64,000 nt of DNA from Altererythrobacter ishigakiensis (GCF_001663155.1 NZ_CP015963.1:434001-498000); one strand, 5' to 3'. Shown: positions 15,849-25,315, counted from the first letter of the stretch. A program made the numbers and translations. The notes: generated by a model not told the origin, from the letters alone.

Positions 15849-17114
15849 ATGCATCTTAAAGACTTGAAAGCAAAAACCCCGGCCGAACTGGTTGCCATGG
15901 CAGAAGAGCTGGATGTCGAAGCGGCTGGCACAATGCGTCGGCAGGATCTGCTGTTCAGCATCCTTCGCGAGCTTGCCGAAGACGAAGAATACGAAGAAAA
16001 GATCATGGGTATCGGCACGATTGAAGTGCTCCAGGATGGCTTTGGCTTCCTGCGTTCGCCCGAAGCGAACTATCTCGCCGGGCCGGATGATATCTATGTT
16101 TCTCCAAACCAGATCCGCAAATGGGGTCTGCGCACCGGCGATACTGTTGAAGGTGAAATTCGTGCACCCGGAGAAGGAGAGCGTTATTTTGCGCTGACCA
16201 GCCTGAGCCAGGTGAACTTTGAGAACCCTGAAGCGGTGCGGATGCGCACCAATTTCGATAACCTTACACCGCTTTACCCTGATCAAAAGCTGACCCTCGA
16301 TCCTGCCGATCCAACCGTGAAGGACAAGTCAGCCCGGGTGATCGACATTATCGCACCTCAGGGCAAGGGGCAGCGCGCATTGATCGTTGCGCCACCGCGC
16401 ACAGGTAAAACCGTGCTGTTGCAGAATATCGCCAAAGCGATCACTGACAATCACCCTGAGGTTTTCCTGCTAGTTCTGTTGGTCGACGAACGTCCAGAAG
16501 AAGTAACCGACATGCAACGCAGCGTGAAAGGTGAGGTTATCTCTTCGACCTTTGACGAGCCTGCGAACCGGCACGTTCAAGTCGCAGAGATGGTGATTGA
16601 GAAGGCAAAACGCCTGGTAGAACACAAGCACGACGTGGTGATCCTGCTTGACTCGATCACGCGTCTGGGACGTGCCTACAACACAGTCGTGCCAAGCTCG
16701 GGCAAGGTGTTGACCGGTGGTGTCGATGCCAACGCATTGCAGCGCCCGAAGCGTTTCTTTGGTGCGGCGCGTAATATTGAGGAGGGCGGATCGCTCTCAA
16801 TCATCGCTACTGCGCTGATCGATACCGGCAGCCGTATGGACGAAGTGATCTTCGAGGAGTTCAAGGGTACCGGTAACTCGGAGATCGTGCTGGATCGCAA
16901 GGTTGCGGACAAGCGAATCTTCCCGGCGCTTGATGTTGGCAAGTCTGGCACGCGCAAGGAAGAGCTGTTGGTTGATAAGGACAATCTGTCGAAGATGTGG
17001 GTGCTGCGCCGCATCCTGATGCAGATGGGCACTGTCGATGCGATGGAGTTCCTGCTCGACAAGATGAAGGATTCGAAGACCAACGAGGACTTCTTCGAAA
17101 CCATGAACCAGTAA
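15849..17114 (+). CDS. rho: Transcription termination factor Rho
   Basis: The 421-residue hexameric RNA helicase terminates transcription. The Rho N-terminal helical domain begins [20 protein letters not shown]. The cold-shock-like RNA-binding domain contains the RNP motif [12 protein letters not shown], and [15 protein letters not shown] is the Walker A region. The Q-loop and R-loop regions follow ([32 protein letters not shown]). The length matches alphaproteobacterial Rho. A long leader precedes it. Confidence 0.98.
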   Translation: MHLKDLKAKTPAELVAMAEELDVEAAGTMRRQDLLFSILRELAEDEEYEEKIMGIGTIEVLQDGFGFLRSPEANYLAGPDDIYVSPNQIRKWGLRTGDTVEGEIRAPGEGERYFALTSLSQVNFENPEAVRMRTNFDNLTPLYPDQKLTLDPADPTVKDKSARVIDIIAPQGKGQRALIVAPPRTGKTVLLQNIAKAITDNHPEVFLLVLLVDERPEEVTDMQRSVKGEVISSTFDEPANRHVQVAEMVIEKAKRLVEHKHDVVILLDSITRLGRAYNTVVPSSGKVLTGGVDANALQRPKRFFGAARNIEEGGSLSIIATALIDTGSRMDEVIFEEFKGTGNSEIVLDRKVADKRIFPALDVGKSGTRKEELLVDKDNLSKMWVLRRILMQMGTVDAMEFLLDKMKDSKTNEDFFETMNQ

Positions 17115-17174
17115 GGGAAATCACCGAAGCGAGAATTCGGTTTGATTTCATGGATTTGTGGTCTTTTCCCAAAC

Positions 17175-17576
17175 ATGGAGAAAAGACCACTCATTCAGAT
17201 CGTCTATACCAGCCTTGTTTCGGACCGGGTTGATGCAGGCGAATTCTTTGCGATGGTTCAGGGCGCGTCACGCAATTTTGCATCCATGGGCATCACAGGC
17301 AGGCTGATCTTCGCTGACGGCAGGTTTTTTCAGGCGCTTGAGGGACCACCACTGAATTTCGACCCATGGATCAGAGATGTCGAGCGCGATCCGCGGCATC
17401 ACTCTATGGCAATCGTTTTAAGGCGCTCCATTGAGAAACGGCAGTTTGAAGGCTGGCGCATGCGGCGTCTTGGTTTTTGTGACGGAGCACAGGCCATTGC
17501 TGCGTTCGAAGCGATACTTGCGCGCAGGCATGATGCGGGCTCGATAATGAGCCTCCTCGAAAACCGACTTGGCTGA
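17175..17576 (+). CDS. BLUF-domain blue-light sensor protein (flavin-binding residue altered)
   Basis: The 133-residue protein is a stand-alone BLUF domain, which binds FAD and senses blue light through a hydrogen-bond switch. The photocycle Tyr11 (IVYTSLV) and Gln53 (FFQALEGP) are conserved, as are ITGRLIF and the RDPRHHSMAIVL, KRQFEGWRM blocks. The Asn that normally lies six residues before the Thr of (I/L)TG is Phe35 here in ungapped alignment; an Asn sits one position earlier (Asn34). Light activity is therefore uncertain. The start at 17175 was chosen because it begins just before the first beta strand. The gene follows rho by 60 bases. Short BLUF proteins act through partner proteins, and none is evident here. 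Confidence 0.88.
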   Translation: MEKRPLIQIVYTSLVSDRVDAGEFFAMVQGASRNFASMGITGRLIFADGRFFQALEGPPLNFDPWIRDVERDPRHHSMAIVLRRSIEKRQFEGWRMRRLGFCDGAQAIAAFEAILARRHDAGSIMSLLENRLG

Positions 17577-17593
17577 GAACGGATGTTTTCCGG

Positions 17594-18001
17594 TTAGGAC
17601 GAGGATCCTTTTTCCAGCTGAGCAGCCATCATTTCCCAGACTTTGTTTACTGCTTTGAGCGGGCGAACCATTACCTTGAAGTCGGTGATCAAGCCCTCAT
17701 CGTCAAAGGTGATCATGTCGATACCGTTGACGTGAATCCCGTCCATGACGGTCTGGAACTCTAGCACCGCGGTGTTTCCATCAACCACTTCGCGCAAGTA
17801 TTGGAAGCTGTCATTGCCTAAGGTCTTTCCCGCAGCAGACAGATAGGCGACAACGATAGGGCGGCCCTTTTGCGGGGTGTGGACGACTGGGGAGTGAAAC
17901 ACCGCATCTTCGCGCATTATTGAAGCAAGAGCGGCGGGGTCACTTCCACCTTCGATTACCTCATGCCAGCGTGTGAGCCCGACGGCTGCGGGGCTGCTCA
18001 C
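17594..18001 (-). CDS. SnoaL/NTF2-like fold protein
   Basis: The 135-residue protein has the cone-shaped NTF2/SnoaL fold signature. A helical N-terminus leads into LASIMREDAVFHSPVVHTPQ, followed by curved-sheet strands VLEFQTVMDGIHVNGIDMIT and LITDFKVMVRPLKAVN. Such proteins are small isomerases, hydrolases or ligand-binding folds; the activity is not predictable here. It starts with GTG at 18001, overlapping the dienelactone hydrolase stop by 4 bases (GTGA), so the two are translationally coupled. Confidence 0.8.
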   Translation of the reverse strand: MSSPAAVGLTRWHEVIEGGSDPAALASIMREDAVFHSPVVHTPQKGRPIVVAYLSAAGKTLGNDSFQYLREVVDGNTAVLEFQTVMDGIHVNGIDMITFDDEGLITDFKVMVRPLKAVNKVWEMMAAQLEKGSSS

Positions 18002-18696
18002 GCCAGATGCTCCGCGAAGAATTCTCTTGTTCGTCCGTCCGCAAGCTGCGCGCCAGCTTCATCACGGCGATTGCCGCTTTCGGTCGCGAATCCATGATCG
18101 AGTCCTTCGTAGTCATATAGAGTCACGCGGGGATGATCGTCTAATCCGGCATGCATCGCAGCTTGCGCTTCCGGACCAACAAAATGATCTGCGGTGGGAA
18201 CGTGCAGCAAGAGCGGGTTCGCGATACCGTGTTTCTCATCCAGCATCTGGTCGATCATCACACCATAATAGCCGACCGATGCATCGATGTCTGTTCGTGC
18301 TGCGGTCATATAGGCAAGCTTGCCGCCTAGGCAGTAACCGACACAGCCAACCTTTGCGACGCCGGCTTCCTGGCGGATCCAATGGATTGTTGTCTCGATA
18401 TCCTTTACGCCGTCATCGGGATTATATTTGCCAAAATATTCAAGTGCTTCATTGAATTCAGCCTCGACATCTGGGTCCAGTTCAATTCCCGGCTTCATGC
18501 GGAAGAACAGGTCTGGTGCCACCGCGAGATACCCTTCGGCGGCCCAGCTTTCGCACTTGTTGCGGATGCCAGGGTTCACACCGAAAATTTCCTGAATAAC
18601 GATTATGGCGGCCTTGGGCGCGCCTTCAGGCCGGGCGACGTAAGCGCTGAAATTGGCGTCGCCATCAAGGGTGGAAATGCTAACCATCTCGGACAT
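17998..18696 (-). CDS. Dienelactone hydrolase family protein
   Basis: This 232-residue alpha/beta hydrolase has the Cys-Asp-His triad of dienelactone hydrolases: Cys122 in VGYCLGGKLAY, Asp170 in PTADHFVG and His201 in YEGLDHGF. The oxyanion-side segment IIVIQEIFGVNPGIRNKCES is also typical. The substrate may be a lactone or another ester; chlorocatechol degradation genes are absent nearby. It lacks a signal peptide and should be cytosolic. It is the first gene of a two-gene operon with the NTF2-like protein. Confidence 0.9.
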   Translation of the reverse strand: MSEMVSISTLDGDANFSAYVARPEGAPKAAIIVIQEIFGVNPGIRNKCESWAAEGYLAVAPDLFFRMKPGIELDPDVEAEFNEALEYFGKYNPDDGVKDIETTIHWIRQEAGVAKVGCVGYCLGGKLAYMTAARTDIDASVGYYGVMIDQMLDEKHGIANPLLLHVPTADHFVGPEAQAAMHAGLDDHPRVTLYDYEGLDHGFATESGNRRDEAGAQLADGRTREFFAEHLA

Positions 18697-18807
18697 TTGG
18701 GGGCTGCTCCTTTGATTCTTCGTGAAAGCGGCTTATCGCTTGGCAGGTAGAATTGCCAAACCCAAATGTAACAGGGTTATAGCGCGTTGTAGCACGGAGA
18801 TGATGTC

Positions 18808-19071
18808 ATGAAGGTCAATATTGAGATCGACTGTACGCCGGAAGAGGCGAGGGCCTTCATGGGTTTGCCCGACGTGTCTGAAGCCAACAAAGTCTATGTG
18901 GACACCATGACCAAAGCGATGAAGGGTGTTTCAAGCCCCGAACAGTTGCAGGAGTTTGCCACACAACTGGCCCCGATGGGGCAAGCTGGTTTGAAAATGT
19001 TTCACAACTTTATCGAATCTGGGCTGACAGGTGGATTCGGAAAGTCATCAACCCGAAAGTCGGGCGACTGA
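18808..19071 (+). CDS. DUF6489-type small conserved protein
   Basis: The 87-residue protein starts MKVNIEIDCTPEEARAFMGLPD, with a Met/Gln-rich helical middle (VYVDTMTKAMKGVSSPEQLQ) and a Gly-rich C-terminus. I recognise it as a short conserved sphingomonad/alphaproteobacterial family placed just before mnmE, probably DUF6489; the function is unknown. A GGAGA ribosome-binding site precedes the ATG. mnmE starts 22 bases after the stop, so co-transcription is likely. Confidence 0.75.
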   Translation: MKVNIEIDCTPEEARAFMGLPDVSEANKVYVDTMTKAMKGVSSPEQLQEFATQLAPMGQAGLKMFHNFIESGLTGGFGKSSTRKSGD

Positions 19072-19093
19072 AGCCACTGGAAACCGTTCGCTT

Positions 19094-20371
19094 ATGAATG
19101 ACACTGTCTTCGCTTTGTCGAGTGGGGCACCCCCCGCCGCGATCGGTGTGATCCGCATCAGTGGCCCTCAAGCCGGGGCTGTGTTGCGCCAACTCATTCA
19201 GCGCGAGATCGAGCCTCGCAGGGCAAGCTTGGCTAAATTGCGCGGTCTGGATGGCGCCTTGCTAGATGAGGCCCTGGTGCTTTGGTTTCCGGGTCTGGAG
19301 ACAGCGACTGGAGAGGATCTGGCCGAGCTCCATTGCCATGGCGGCCGAGCTGTGATCGCAGCGGTAGAGGCTGAGCTCGCAGGCATTGATGGTCTTCGCA
19401 AGGCGGAGCCGGGTGAGTTCACTCGCCGCGCCTTTACCAATGGCCGGATCGATCTGGCCGAAGCTGAGGGTCTTGCGGACCTCCTGAACGCTGAGACAGA
19501 GCTTCAACGCAGCGCCGCTATGGCTATGGCGGGAGGGGGCTTTTCGCGCCAAGTTGAGTGTTGGCGAGACGCACTGTTGCGGCTGGCTGCAGAGGTTGAA
19601 GCGGCGCTTGATTTTTCGGACGAGGATGATGTCGCCGGTCTTTCCGATGACTTTGGTGCGCGTTTGAGTGACCTGTCTGGCGAATTGGCCGATTGGCTTG
19701 CGCGCCCGAGGTCGGAGCGGCTGGGTGGAGGCTATCGAGTGGTGCTGGCGGGTCCACCGAATGCAGGAAAGTCCACTCTTTTCAACGCTTTGATTGAAAG
19801 TGAGGCGGCGATAACGTCGCCGATTGCGGGGACAACCCGAGATGTAATTGAGCGTTCGGTATCAATTGCCGGTATCCCGTTCACTTTCATCGATACCGCA
19901 GGTCTCCACGAGGGTGTTGGCGATGAAATTGAGGCTATCGGCATCGACCGCGCGCGAATGCAGCTGGAAAGTGCCGATCTGGTTCTTTGGCTGGGTGCTG
20001 AACACGAAGGGCCGGAAGGTGTTTGGGAGATTGAAGCACAGGTTGACCATAGCGCGCATTTGGTTAAATCTGATCCGAAGTTTCGTGTTTCTGCGCGAAC
20101 GGGCGAGGGACTTTCAGAGTTGAAGCGCGCCTTGGTTCAATCTGCGCGGGCCAGCCTTCCAAAACCGGGAGAGGCGGCGCTCAACACCCGACAGCATGCT
20201 TTGTTGAATGAGGCTATGGGGGGTCTGAGCGATGCAGGCTCATCTGCCGATCCCTTGATCATTGCAGAATGTTTGCGCCGGGCGAGGGTTGCGTTTGATC
20301 GCTTGATTGGGCGGGCAACGACCGAAGATATGCTCGATGCGCTGTTCGGGCGCTTCTGTATCGGCAAATAG
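19094..20371 (+). CDS. mnmE: tRNA uridine-5-carboxymethylaminomethyl GTPase
   Basis: The 425-residue GTPase works with MnmG to modify the wobble uridine (U34) of tRNAs. The N-terminal folate-binding domain (FALSSGAPPAAIGVIRISG) leads into the helical domain. The G domain has the P-loop GPPNAGKSTLFNALI and switch regions AGTTRDVIE and DTAGLHEG. The protein ends in CIGK, the CxGK motif that carries the catalytic cysteine. The start at 19094 excludes a longer frame overlapping the upstream gene. mnmG follows after a parS-containing gap. Confidence 0.96.
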   Translation: MNDTVFALSSGAPPAAIGVIRISGPQAGAVLRQLIQREIEPRRASLAKLRGLDGALLDEALVLWFPGLETATGEDLAELHCHGGRAVIAAVEAELAGIDGLRKAEPGEFTRRAFTNGRIDLAEAEGLADLLNAETELQRSAAMAMAGGGFSRQVECWRDALLRLAAEVEAALDFSDEDDVAGLSDDFGARLSDLSGELADWLARPRSERLGGGYRVVLAGPPNAGKSTLFNALIESEAAITSPIAGTTRDVIERSVSIAGIPFTFIDTAGLHEGVGDEIEAIGIDRARMQLESADLVLWLGAEHEGPEGVWEIEAQVDHSAHLVKSDPKFRVSARTGEGLSELKRALVQSARASLPKPGEAALNTRQHALLNEAMGGLSDAGSSADPLIIAECLRRARVAFDRLIGRATTEDMLDALFGRFCIGK

Positions 20372-20388
20372 CCAAGAATGTGGGGCAG

Positions 20389-20404
20389 TGTTCCACGTGA
20401 AACA
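20389..20404. other. parS centromere site 1
   Basis: TGTTCCACGTGAAACA differs at one position from the bacterial parS consensus TGTTTCACGTGAAACA. It lies in the mnmE-mnmG gap, about 6.3 kb from the candidate oriC and 3.3 kb upstream of parB. Confidence 0.93.
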
Positions 20405-20460
20405 TGCCGGGAAAAGAAAGTCCTTTGACCCGCGGGTGTGCTGCGAGTATCGGGCGGCGC

Positions 20461-22314
20461 ATGCTAGACTTTGATGTCCTCGTTGTCGGCGGTGGTCACG
20501 CCGGTGTCGAGGCGGCCTGCGCAGCCGCCCGCATGGGCGCGCGTGCTGGCTTGGTAAGCTTCGATCTCGAAGCCATCGGGGCAATGAGCTGTAACCCTGC
20601 GATTGGCGGTCTGGGCAAAGGGCACCTCGTACGCGAAGTCGATGCACTTGATGGGGTTATTGGCCGGGCTGCTGATGCCGGCGCGATACATTACCGCATG
20701 CTCAACCGGTCAAAGGGTAGTGCGGTATGGGGTCCGCGGGTTCAGGCGGACAGGGTTTTGTTCAAGGCCGCCGTTCAGAAGGTGGTGACGGCGCAAGCAG
20801 GCCTGACTCTGATCGAAGGTGAGGCGGCGGCATTAAAGATGCGCGGCGAACGGGTTGCTGGTCTGGAGCTGGGCGACGGAACTGTGCTTGAAGCGCCCAC
20901 GGTTATACTTTGCACCGGTACGTTTCTGGGTGGAACGCTGTTTCGCGGCGAAGAGCGGTTTGAGGGCGGGCGGATCGGCGAGAGTTCAGCCCGTAAGCTC
21001 GCCGAGCAATTGCGCGGTGCAAACCTACCCATGGCACGGCTGAAGACGGGCACGCCTCCGCGTCTTGATGGTCGCACTATCGATTGGGCGAGTTTGGAAG
21101 AGCAGCCCTCTGATACGGATCATTGGACGATGTCGCCACTAACCGAGCGACGTATCAATCCGCAGGTCTTTTGTGCAATTACTCGCACGACCGAGGCTGC
21201 GCATGAGGCAATCCGGGAAAATCTTCATCGTTCTCCGATGTTTACCGGTGCAATCGGGGCGGCGGGGCCGCGATACTGCCCCTCGATTGAGGACAAGATC
21301 CATCGTTTCGGGGATCGTGATGGGCACCAGGTTTTTCTTGAGCCGGAGGGCTTAAGGACGCACCTTGTCTATCCCAACGGGATCAGCACATCATTACCGG
21401 TTGACGTTCAACTCACGATGCTCCGCGCCATGCCTGGGCTTGAGCGCGTTGTGATGGAAGTGCCCGGCTACGCGGTTGAATATGATCACATCGACCCGCG
21501 TGCATTGACAGCGGATCTGCAGTTGCGCGTCATTCCCGGACTTTATTGTGCAGGCCAGATCAATGGTACGACCGGGTATGAAGAGGCTGCAGCGCAAGGG
21601 CTTGTTGCGGGCCTTAATGCGGCTTCAGCTGTGTTAGACAAGGAGCCACCAAAGCTCGATCGTGCGAACAGTTATATCGCGGTGATGGTCGACGATCTGA
21701 CGCTACAGGGTGTAAGTGAGCCCTATCGTATGCTCACCGCGCGTGCCGAATACCGCCTGCGGCTTAGGGCGAACAATGCAACGACTCGCCTGACCCCGCT
21801 GGGCATGAAGGCGGGTAGTGTCGACAACGAACGGGCGGAATGGTATGTTTCACGTGAAACACGCCGCGCTGAACTCGCACCGCTGTTTGAGGTGGAGCTG
21901 AGCGCGAAAGACCTGAACGACGCGGGGCTTAATATCCGGCGTGACGGCGGCATGAAGCCCGTGGCCGAGTGGCTGAGGCACGATGGTGTGGGCCTTGACG
22001 ATCTGGCCCCTTGGCTAGACGCGGATCTGGACCCCAGGGACGCTCTGGTTTCTGAAATGGCGGAGGATGCCGCCTACGCGCCCTATCTGGCGCGTCAGGA
22101 CGCGGAGCTGCGGGATCTGCGCGCGAGCGAAGCTTTGGAGCTTGGCGCGAACTTCCCTTTCGGTGATGTCCCGGGACTTTCCAACGAGATGGTGGAGCGC
22201 CTTCAGGCGGCGCGACCGGCAAGCCTGGCTGCTGCGGGCCGGGTTCCTGGCATCACGCCAGCTGCACTCTCTGCTTTGCTTGTCCACGCACGCCGAAGGC
22301 AGCAGGCCGCGTGA
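20461..22314 (+). CDS. mnmG: tRNA uridine-5-carboxymethylaminomethyl modification enzyme MnmG (GidA)
   Basis: This 617-residue FAD protein is the partner of MnmE in wobble-uridine modification. It has the dinucleotide fold [14 protein letters not shown], the signature [19 protein letters not shown], a [13 protein letters not shown] block and the C-terminal helical domain. ATG 20461 was chosen because it begins [12 protein letters not shown]. An upstream ATG at 20404 overlaps the parS site and adds 19 unconserved residues. A perfect parS is embedded in its coding sequence, at residues reading VSRET. Confidence 0.96.
   Translation: MLDFDVLVVGGGHAGVEAACAAARMGARAGLVSFDLEAIGAMSCNPAIGGLGKGHLVREVDALDGVIGRAADAGAIHYRMLNRSKGSAVWGPRVQADRVLFKAAVQKVVTAQAGLTLIEGEAAALKMRGERVAGLELGDGTVLEAPTVILCTGTFLGGTLFRGEERFEGGRIGESSARKLAEQLRGANLPMARLKTGTPPRLDGRTIDWASLEEQPSDTDHWTMSPLTERRINPQVFCAITRTTEAAHEAIRENLHRSPMFTGAIGAAGPRYCPSIEDKIHRFGDRDGHQVFLEPEGLRTHLVYPNGISTSLPVDVQLTMLRAMPGLERVVMEVPGYAVEYDHIDPRALTADLQLRVIPGLYCAGQINGTTGYEEAAAQGLVAGLNAASAVLDKEPPKLDRANSYIAVMVDDLTLQGVSEPYRMLTARAEYRLRLRANNATTRLTPLGMKAGSVDNERAEWYVSRETRRAELAPLFEVELSAKDLNDAGLNIRRDGGMKPVAEWLRHDGVGLDDLAPWLDADLDPRDALVSEMAEDAAYAPYLARQDAELRDLRASEALELGANFPFGDVPGLSNEMVERLQAARPASLAAAGRVPGITPAALSALLVHARRRQQAA
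21846..21861. other. parS centromere site 2 (perfect), inside mnmG
   Basis: TGTTTCACGTGAAACA is an exact 16-base palindrome and a perfect parS. It is read as part of the MnmG peptide YVSRETR, so the coding sequence accommodates the centromere site. Confidence 0.96.
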
Positions 22315-22934
22315 GCCACAGGATCCTGATCAGCGAAGCTGGTGCCCGTGATTACGTGGCCGGCCTAACCAATATGGATGGTGTGGAGCGTCTTGAAGCG
22401 CTGATCGCGGCGCTAATCGAAGAAAATCAACGACAGAACCTTATTTCCAAGCCATCCGAAACCCAAATGTGGGTGCGCCACATAGCGGATAGCGCGCAGC
22501 TGTTGCGGTTTGTTCCACGTGAAACATCCGGCTCCTGGCTCGACCTTGGGACCGGAGCTGGATTCCCCGGTCTGGTAATCGCGGCGCTTCAACCGGAGCG
22601 AGAGGTTGTTCTGGTGGAATCGCGTGCGCGACGGGTCGAATGGCTTGAGCGTATGACGGAGGAATTGAGTTTGCCTAAATGCCGGGTGGAGGGGCAGCGA
22701 CTTGAGCTTGTTACACCCTTCAAAGCCCGTATCATTTCGGCACGCGCCTTCGCCCCGCTCGAAAAACTCCTCCGTTTGTCCGCACCCTTTTCCACAAAGG
22801 CAACCACCTACCTGTTGCCCAAAGGACGTTCCGCGGCGCAAGAATTACAAGCGATGCGGCGCAAGATTCGCAAGATGTTTCACGTGGAACAGTCCTTGAC
22901 CGATGATGAGGCGGGGATCATCGTAAGCACATAG
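22311..22934 (+). CDS. rsmG: 16S rRNA (guanine-527-N7)-methyltransferase
   Basis: This 207-residue SAM-dependent methyltransferase modifies G527 of 16S rRNA. The SAM motif is [32 protein letters not shown] and [14 protein letters not shown] are family blocks. It starts with GTG at 22311, overlapping the mnmG stop by 4 bases (GTGA). Two parS sites lie inside the gene, at the peptides FVPRETS and MFHVEQS. It is followed by parA after 25 bases. Confidence 0.95.
   Translation: MSHRILISEAGARDYVAGLTNMDGVERLEALIAALIEENQRQNLISKPSETQMWVRHIADSAQLLRFVPRETSGSWLDLGTGAGFPGLVIAALQPEREVVLVESRARRVEWLERMTEELSLPKCRVEGQRLELVTPFKARIISARAFAPLEKLLRLSAPFSTKATTYLLPKGRSAAQELQAMRRKIRKMFHVEQSLTDDEAGIIVST
22511..22526. 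other. parS centromere site 3, inside rsmG
   Basis: TGTTCCACGTGAAACA is identical to site 1 (one mismatch to consensus). It encodes part of the RsmG peptide FVPRETS. Confidence 0.93.
22876..22891. other. parS centromere site 4, near the rsmG 3' end
   Basis: TGTTTCACGTGGAACA is the reverse complement of the site 1/3 variant, with one mismatch to consensus. It encodes MFHVEQ in RsmG and is 84 bases before the parA start. Confidence 0.93.
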
Positions 22935-22959
22935 CTGCACAGAAAGGCGGGTAGGGCCC

Positions 22960-23736
22960 ATGATAACGATCGCGATTGCCAATCAAAAAGGCGGTGTGGG
23001 CAAAACCACGACCGCGATCAACATTGCCACTGCCATGGCAGCTATCGGCTGGCGCACGCTGTTGATTGACCTCGATCCGCAGGGAAACGCCTCGACCGGC
23101 CTGGGTATCGGCAGCGAAGCCCGTACGGCGTCAAGTTATGATGTCCTGGTTGATGGCATTCCTCTGGCAGAGGCTATGGTGCCGACCAGCATTCCAGGCC
23201 TCGACATTGTACCGGCAACTGTCGATCTTAGCGGGGCAGAGGTGGAACTTGTCTCTATGGAAGAGCGTACTGCGCGTCTGTCACAAGCACTGGCTCAACA
23301 CCGCGGTCATGACATTTGTTTTGTCGATTGCCCGCCGTCACTGGGTTTGCTGACGCTTAATGCACTATCTGCGGCCAATACATTGCTGGTCCCTCTGCAA
23401 TGCGAATTCTTTGCATTAGAAGGGCTTAGCCAACTTTTGCAGACGGTCGAGCAGGTGCAGCAACGCTTCAACCCCAGGCTTGGCATCGTAGGCGTGACGT
23501 TGACCATGTTTGATCGACGCAACCGCCTTACCGATCAGGTTGCAGAGGATGTGCGTGAATGTTTGGGCAATCTTGTGTTTGAGACCGTCATTCCTCGCAA
23601 TGTTCGATTGTCCGAGGCGCCCAGCCACGGCCTGCCAGCGCTGGTCTATGATCATTCCTGTGCGGGAAGCCGCGCCTATATCGCTTTGGCGCGAGAGTTG
23701 ATTGGCCGCCTGCCCGAAGAGAGGAAAGCCGCGTGA
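22960..23736 (+). CDS. parA: Chromosome partitioning ATPase ParA
   Basis: The 258-residue deviant Walker ATPase drives segregation of ParB-parS complexes. It contains the deviant Walker A NQKGGVGKTTTAINIA, Walker A' LLIDLDPQGNASTGLG and Walker B FVDCPPSLGLLTLNAL. This is the short chromosomal form without an N-terminal HTH. It overlaps parB by 4 bases (GTGA). The ParA/ParB/parS set lies on the rightward arm close to the candidate origin. Confidence 0.96.
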   Translation: MITIAIANQKGGVGKTTTAINIATAMAAIGWRTLLIDLDPQGNASTGLGIGSEARTASSYDVLVDGIPLAEAMVPTSIPGLDIVPATVDLSGAEVELVSMEERTARLSQALAQHRGHDICFVDCPPSLGLLTLNALSAANTLLVPLQCEFFALEGLSQLLQTVEQVQQRFNPRLGIVGVTLTMFDRRNRLTDQVAEDVRECLGNLVFETVIPRNVRLSEAPSHGLPALVYDHSCAGSRAYIALARELIGRLPEERKAA

Positions 23737-24713
23737 GCGACTCAACTGACCCAATTCGATTCTCCGTACCGGCACGCAGCCCCGCCGATCGAAAGAAGAA
23801 GCTGGGGCGCGGCCTGGGGGCCTTGCTGGGTGAAACTAATCGCGAGGAGCCACTTGCGCAGCCAGAGACGAATGAGTCTGGAGAATCATTCGAAAATTCA
23901 GATGTTTACTCCAAATCAGGACTAAGCTCACTACCGATTGCCTCAATCGAACCATTGCCCGGGCAGCCCCGCCAGCGCTTTGATGAAGGCGCCCTTGACG
24001 AACTGGCTGCCTCGATCGCGTCGCGTGGCGTGATCCAGCCAATTATCGTCACGGCCAAGGGGCAGGGGCGGTATCAGCTTGTGGCGGGCGAACGGCGCTG
24101 GCGTGCCGCACAGAAGGCGCGCCTGCACGAAATTCCCGCTCTGGTGCGCGAGCTCGATGAACGTGAAGTCATGGCGTTGGCTTTGATCGAGAATATCCAG
24201 CGCGAAGACCTGAATCCGGTCGAAGAGGCGCGAGCCTACCACCGGTTGAGCGAGGATGAAGGTCTTACACAGGCCGAAATCGCGCAAATGGTTGAAAAAT
24301 CGCGCAGTCACGTTGCTAACCTGCAAAGATTGCTCGCATTGCCGGAGGGTGTTCTTGCCCTGGTCGAAGGCGGCGAGCTGTCGATGGGTCATGCGCGCGC
24401 GCTGATCGGGAATGATGATGCGGTAAAAATCGCCAGGCAGGCCGTGCGCGAAAAACTGTCTGTGCGTGAGGTCGAGGATCTCGCGCGCGGTGATGCAGCT
24501 CCAAAAGCCCGCAAATCACCCAGGCGCAGCACGCGTGACCCGGCGAAGGATGCGGATATTGCGGCGGTTCAGGCCCATCTGGAAGAATTTCTGGGGCTGA
24601 CAGTGCGGATCAAGACCGAGGCAGATCCACGCAAGGGCGCTGTTACGATCAAATACCGCACGCTCGACCAGCTTGATCTGATTTGTCAGCGGCTGACTGG
24701 TGGCGATATCTAG
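23733..24713 (+). CDS. parB: Chromosome partitioning protein ParB
   Basis: This 326-residue CTP-dependent clamp loads at parS and spreads. The N-terminal ParA-contact region contains KKKLGRGLGALLGE. The nuclease-like CTP-binding domain has PGQPRQRFDEGALDELAASI and the CTPase motif GERRWRAAQKARLHEIPALV. The helix-turn-helix region follows (GLTQAEIAQMVEKSRSHVAN), then the C-terminal dimerisation domain. It begins with GTG at 23733 preceded by GAGAGGAAAG. Its cognate parS sites are at 20389, 21846, 22511 and 22876. Confidence 0.97.
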   Translation: MSDSTDPIRFSVPARSPADRKKKLGRGLGALLGETNREEPLAQPETNESGESFENSDVYSKSGLSSLPIASIEPLPGQPRQRFDEGALDELAASIASRGVIQPIIVTAKGQGRYQLVAGERRWRAAQKARLHEIPALVRELDEREVMALALIENIQREDLNPVEEARAYHRLSEDEGLTQAEIAQMVEKSRSHVANLQRLLALPEGVLALVEGGELSMGHARALIGNDDAVKIARQAVREKLSVREVEDLARGDAAPKARKSPRRSTRDPAKDADIAAVQAHLEEFLGLTVRIKTEADPRKGAVTIKYRTLDQLDLICQRLTGGDI

Positions 24714-24722
24714 AGCAGAGCT

Positions 24723-24782
24723 AGTTGCGCCGCGCGACTTCAAGGGCAGTTGAAGCGGGGCGAGAAGTTGCGCCGCGCAACT
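24723..24782. repeat. Twin 17-base palindromes downstream of parB
   Basis: AGTTGCGCCGCGCAACT at 24766-24782 is a perfect palindrome around a central C. A near-identical copy with one change (AGTTGCGCCGCGCGACT) is at 24723-24739, 43 bases away. The second copy extends to a longer stem with flanking GAG/CTC. They could act as parB terminator hairpins, although no T run follows, or as a protein-binding pair. Confidence 0.6.
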
Positions 24783-24817
24783 CTCGTGTCCCTAAATCTC
24801 TGATTTGTCGTGTGAAA

Positions 24818-25315
24818 CTAGATTCTGTTGGCCATAATGCCGGCCAAGTCTTCTAGACCGGTCGCATCGTCAGCGGTGAACCTCGCTGGTTCAGGAGAAT
24901 CAAGGTCAATAACCGCGATGACTCGCCCGTCGCGTTTCACAGGAACAACCACTTCGGATCGGCTGGCTGCATCGCAAGCGATATGCCCCGGAAACGCGTG
25001 AACATCTTCCACCAATTGCGTCTTACCCGACTGTGCCGCTGTGCCGCACACCCCGGCACCCATCGGGATGCGGATACAGGCAGGTCGGCCTACAAACGGG
25101 CCGAGGACGAGTTCCTCGGCTTCGTTCCCTTTAGGAACCACCCGGTAGAAACCAGCCCAATTCAACTCTGGCACAAATTCCCAGATTAGCGCGGCAACGT
25201 TGGCCATATTGGCGACGGAATCGCTCTCGCCTTCGGTTAGGGCATCGGCAGCATCGCGCAACTGCCGATAACGCTCGGCGGGTTCCAGATCGGCATCGGG
25301 TCGAAAATCATACAT
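24818..25315 (-). CDS. msrC: Free methionine-(R)-sulfoxide reductase (GAF domain)
   Basis: The 165-residue GAF-domain enzyme reduces free methionine-R-sulfoxide. All three cysteines of the family are present: Cys80 (GRPACIRIP), Cys90 (GAGVCGTA) and Cys114 (GHIACDAAS). The block SRSEVVVPVKRDGRVIAVID is also typical. The length matches stand-alone fRMsr. The ATG at 25315 was chosen; the open frame continues to 25585 without family features and would collide with the divergent gene. No signal peptide is present, so it is cytosolic. Confidence 0.9.
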   Translation of the reverse strand: MYDFRPDADLEPAERYRQLRDAADALTEGESDSVANMANVAALIWEFVPELNWAGFYRVVPKGNEAEELVLGPFVGRPACIRIPMGAGVCGTAAQSGKTQLVEDVHAFPGHIACDAASRSEVVVPVKRDGRVIAVIDLDSPEPARFTADDATGLEDLAGIMANRI

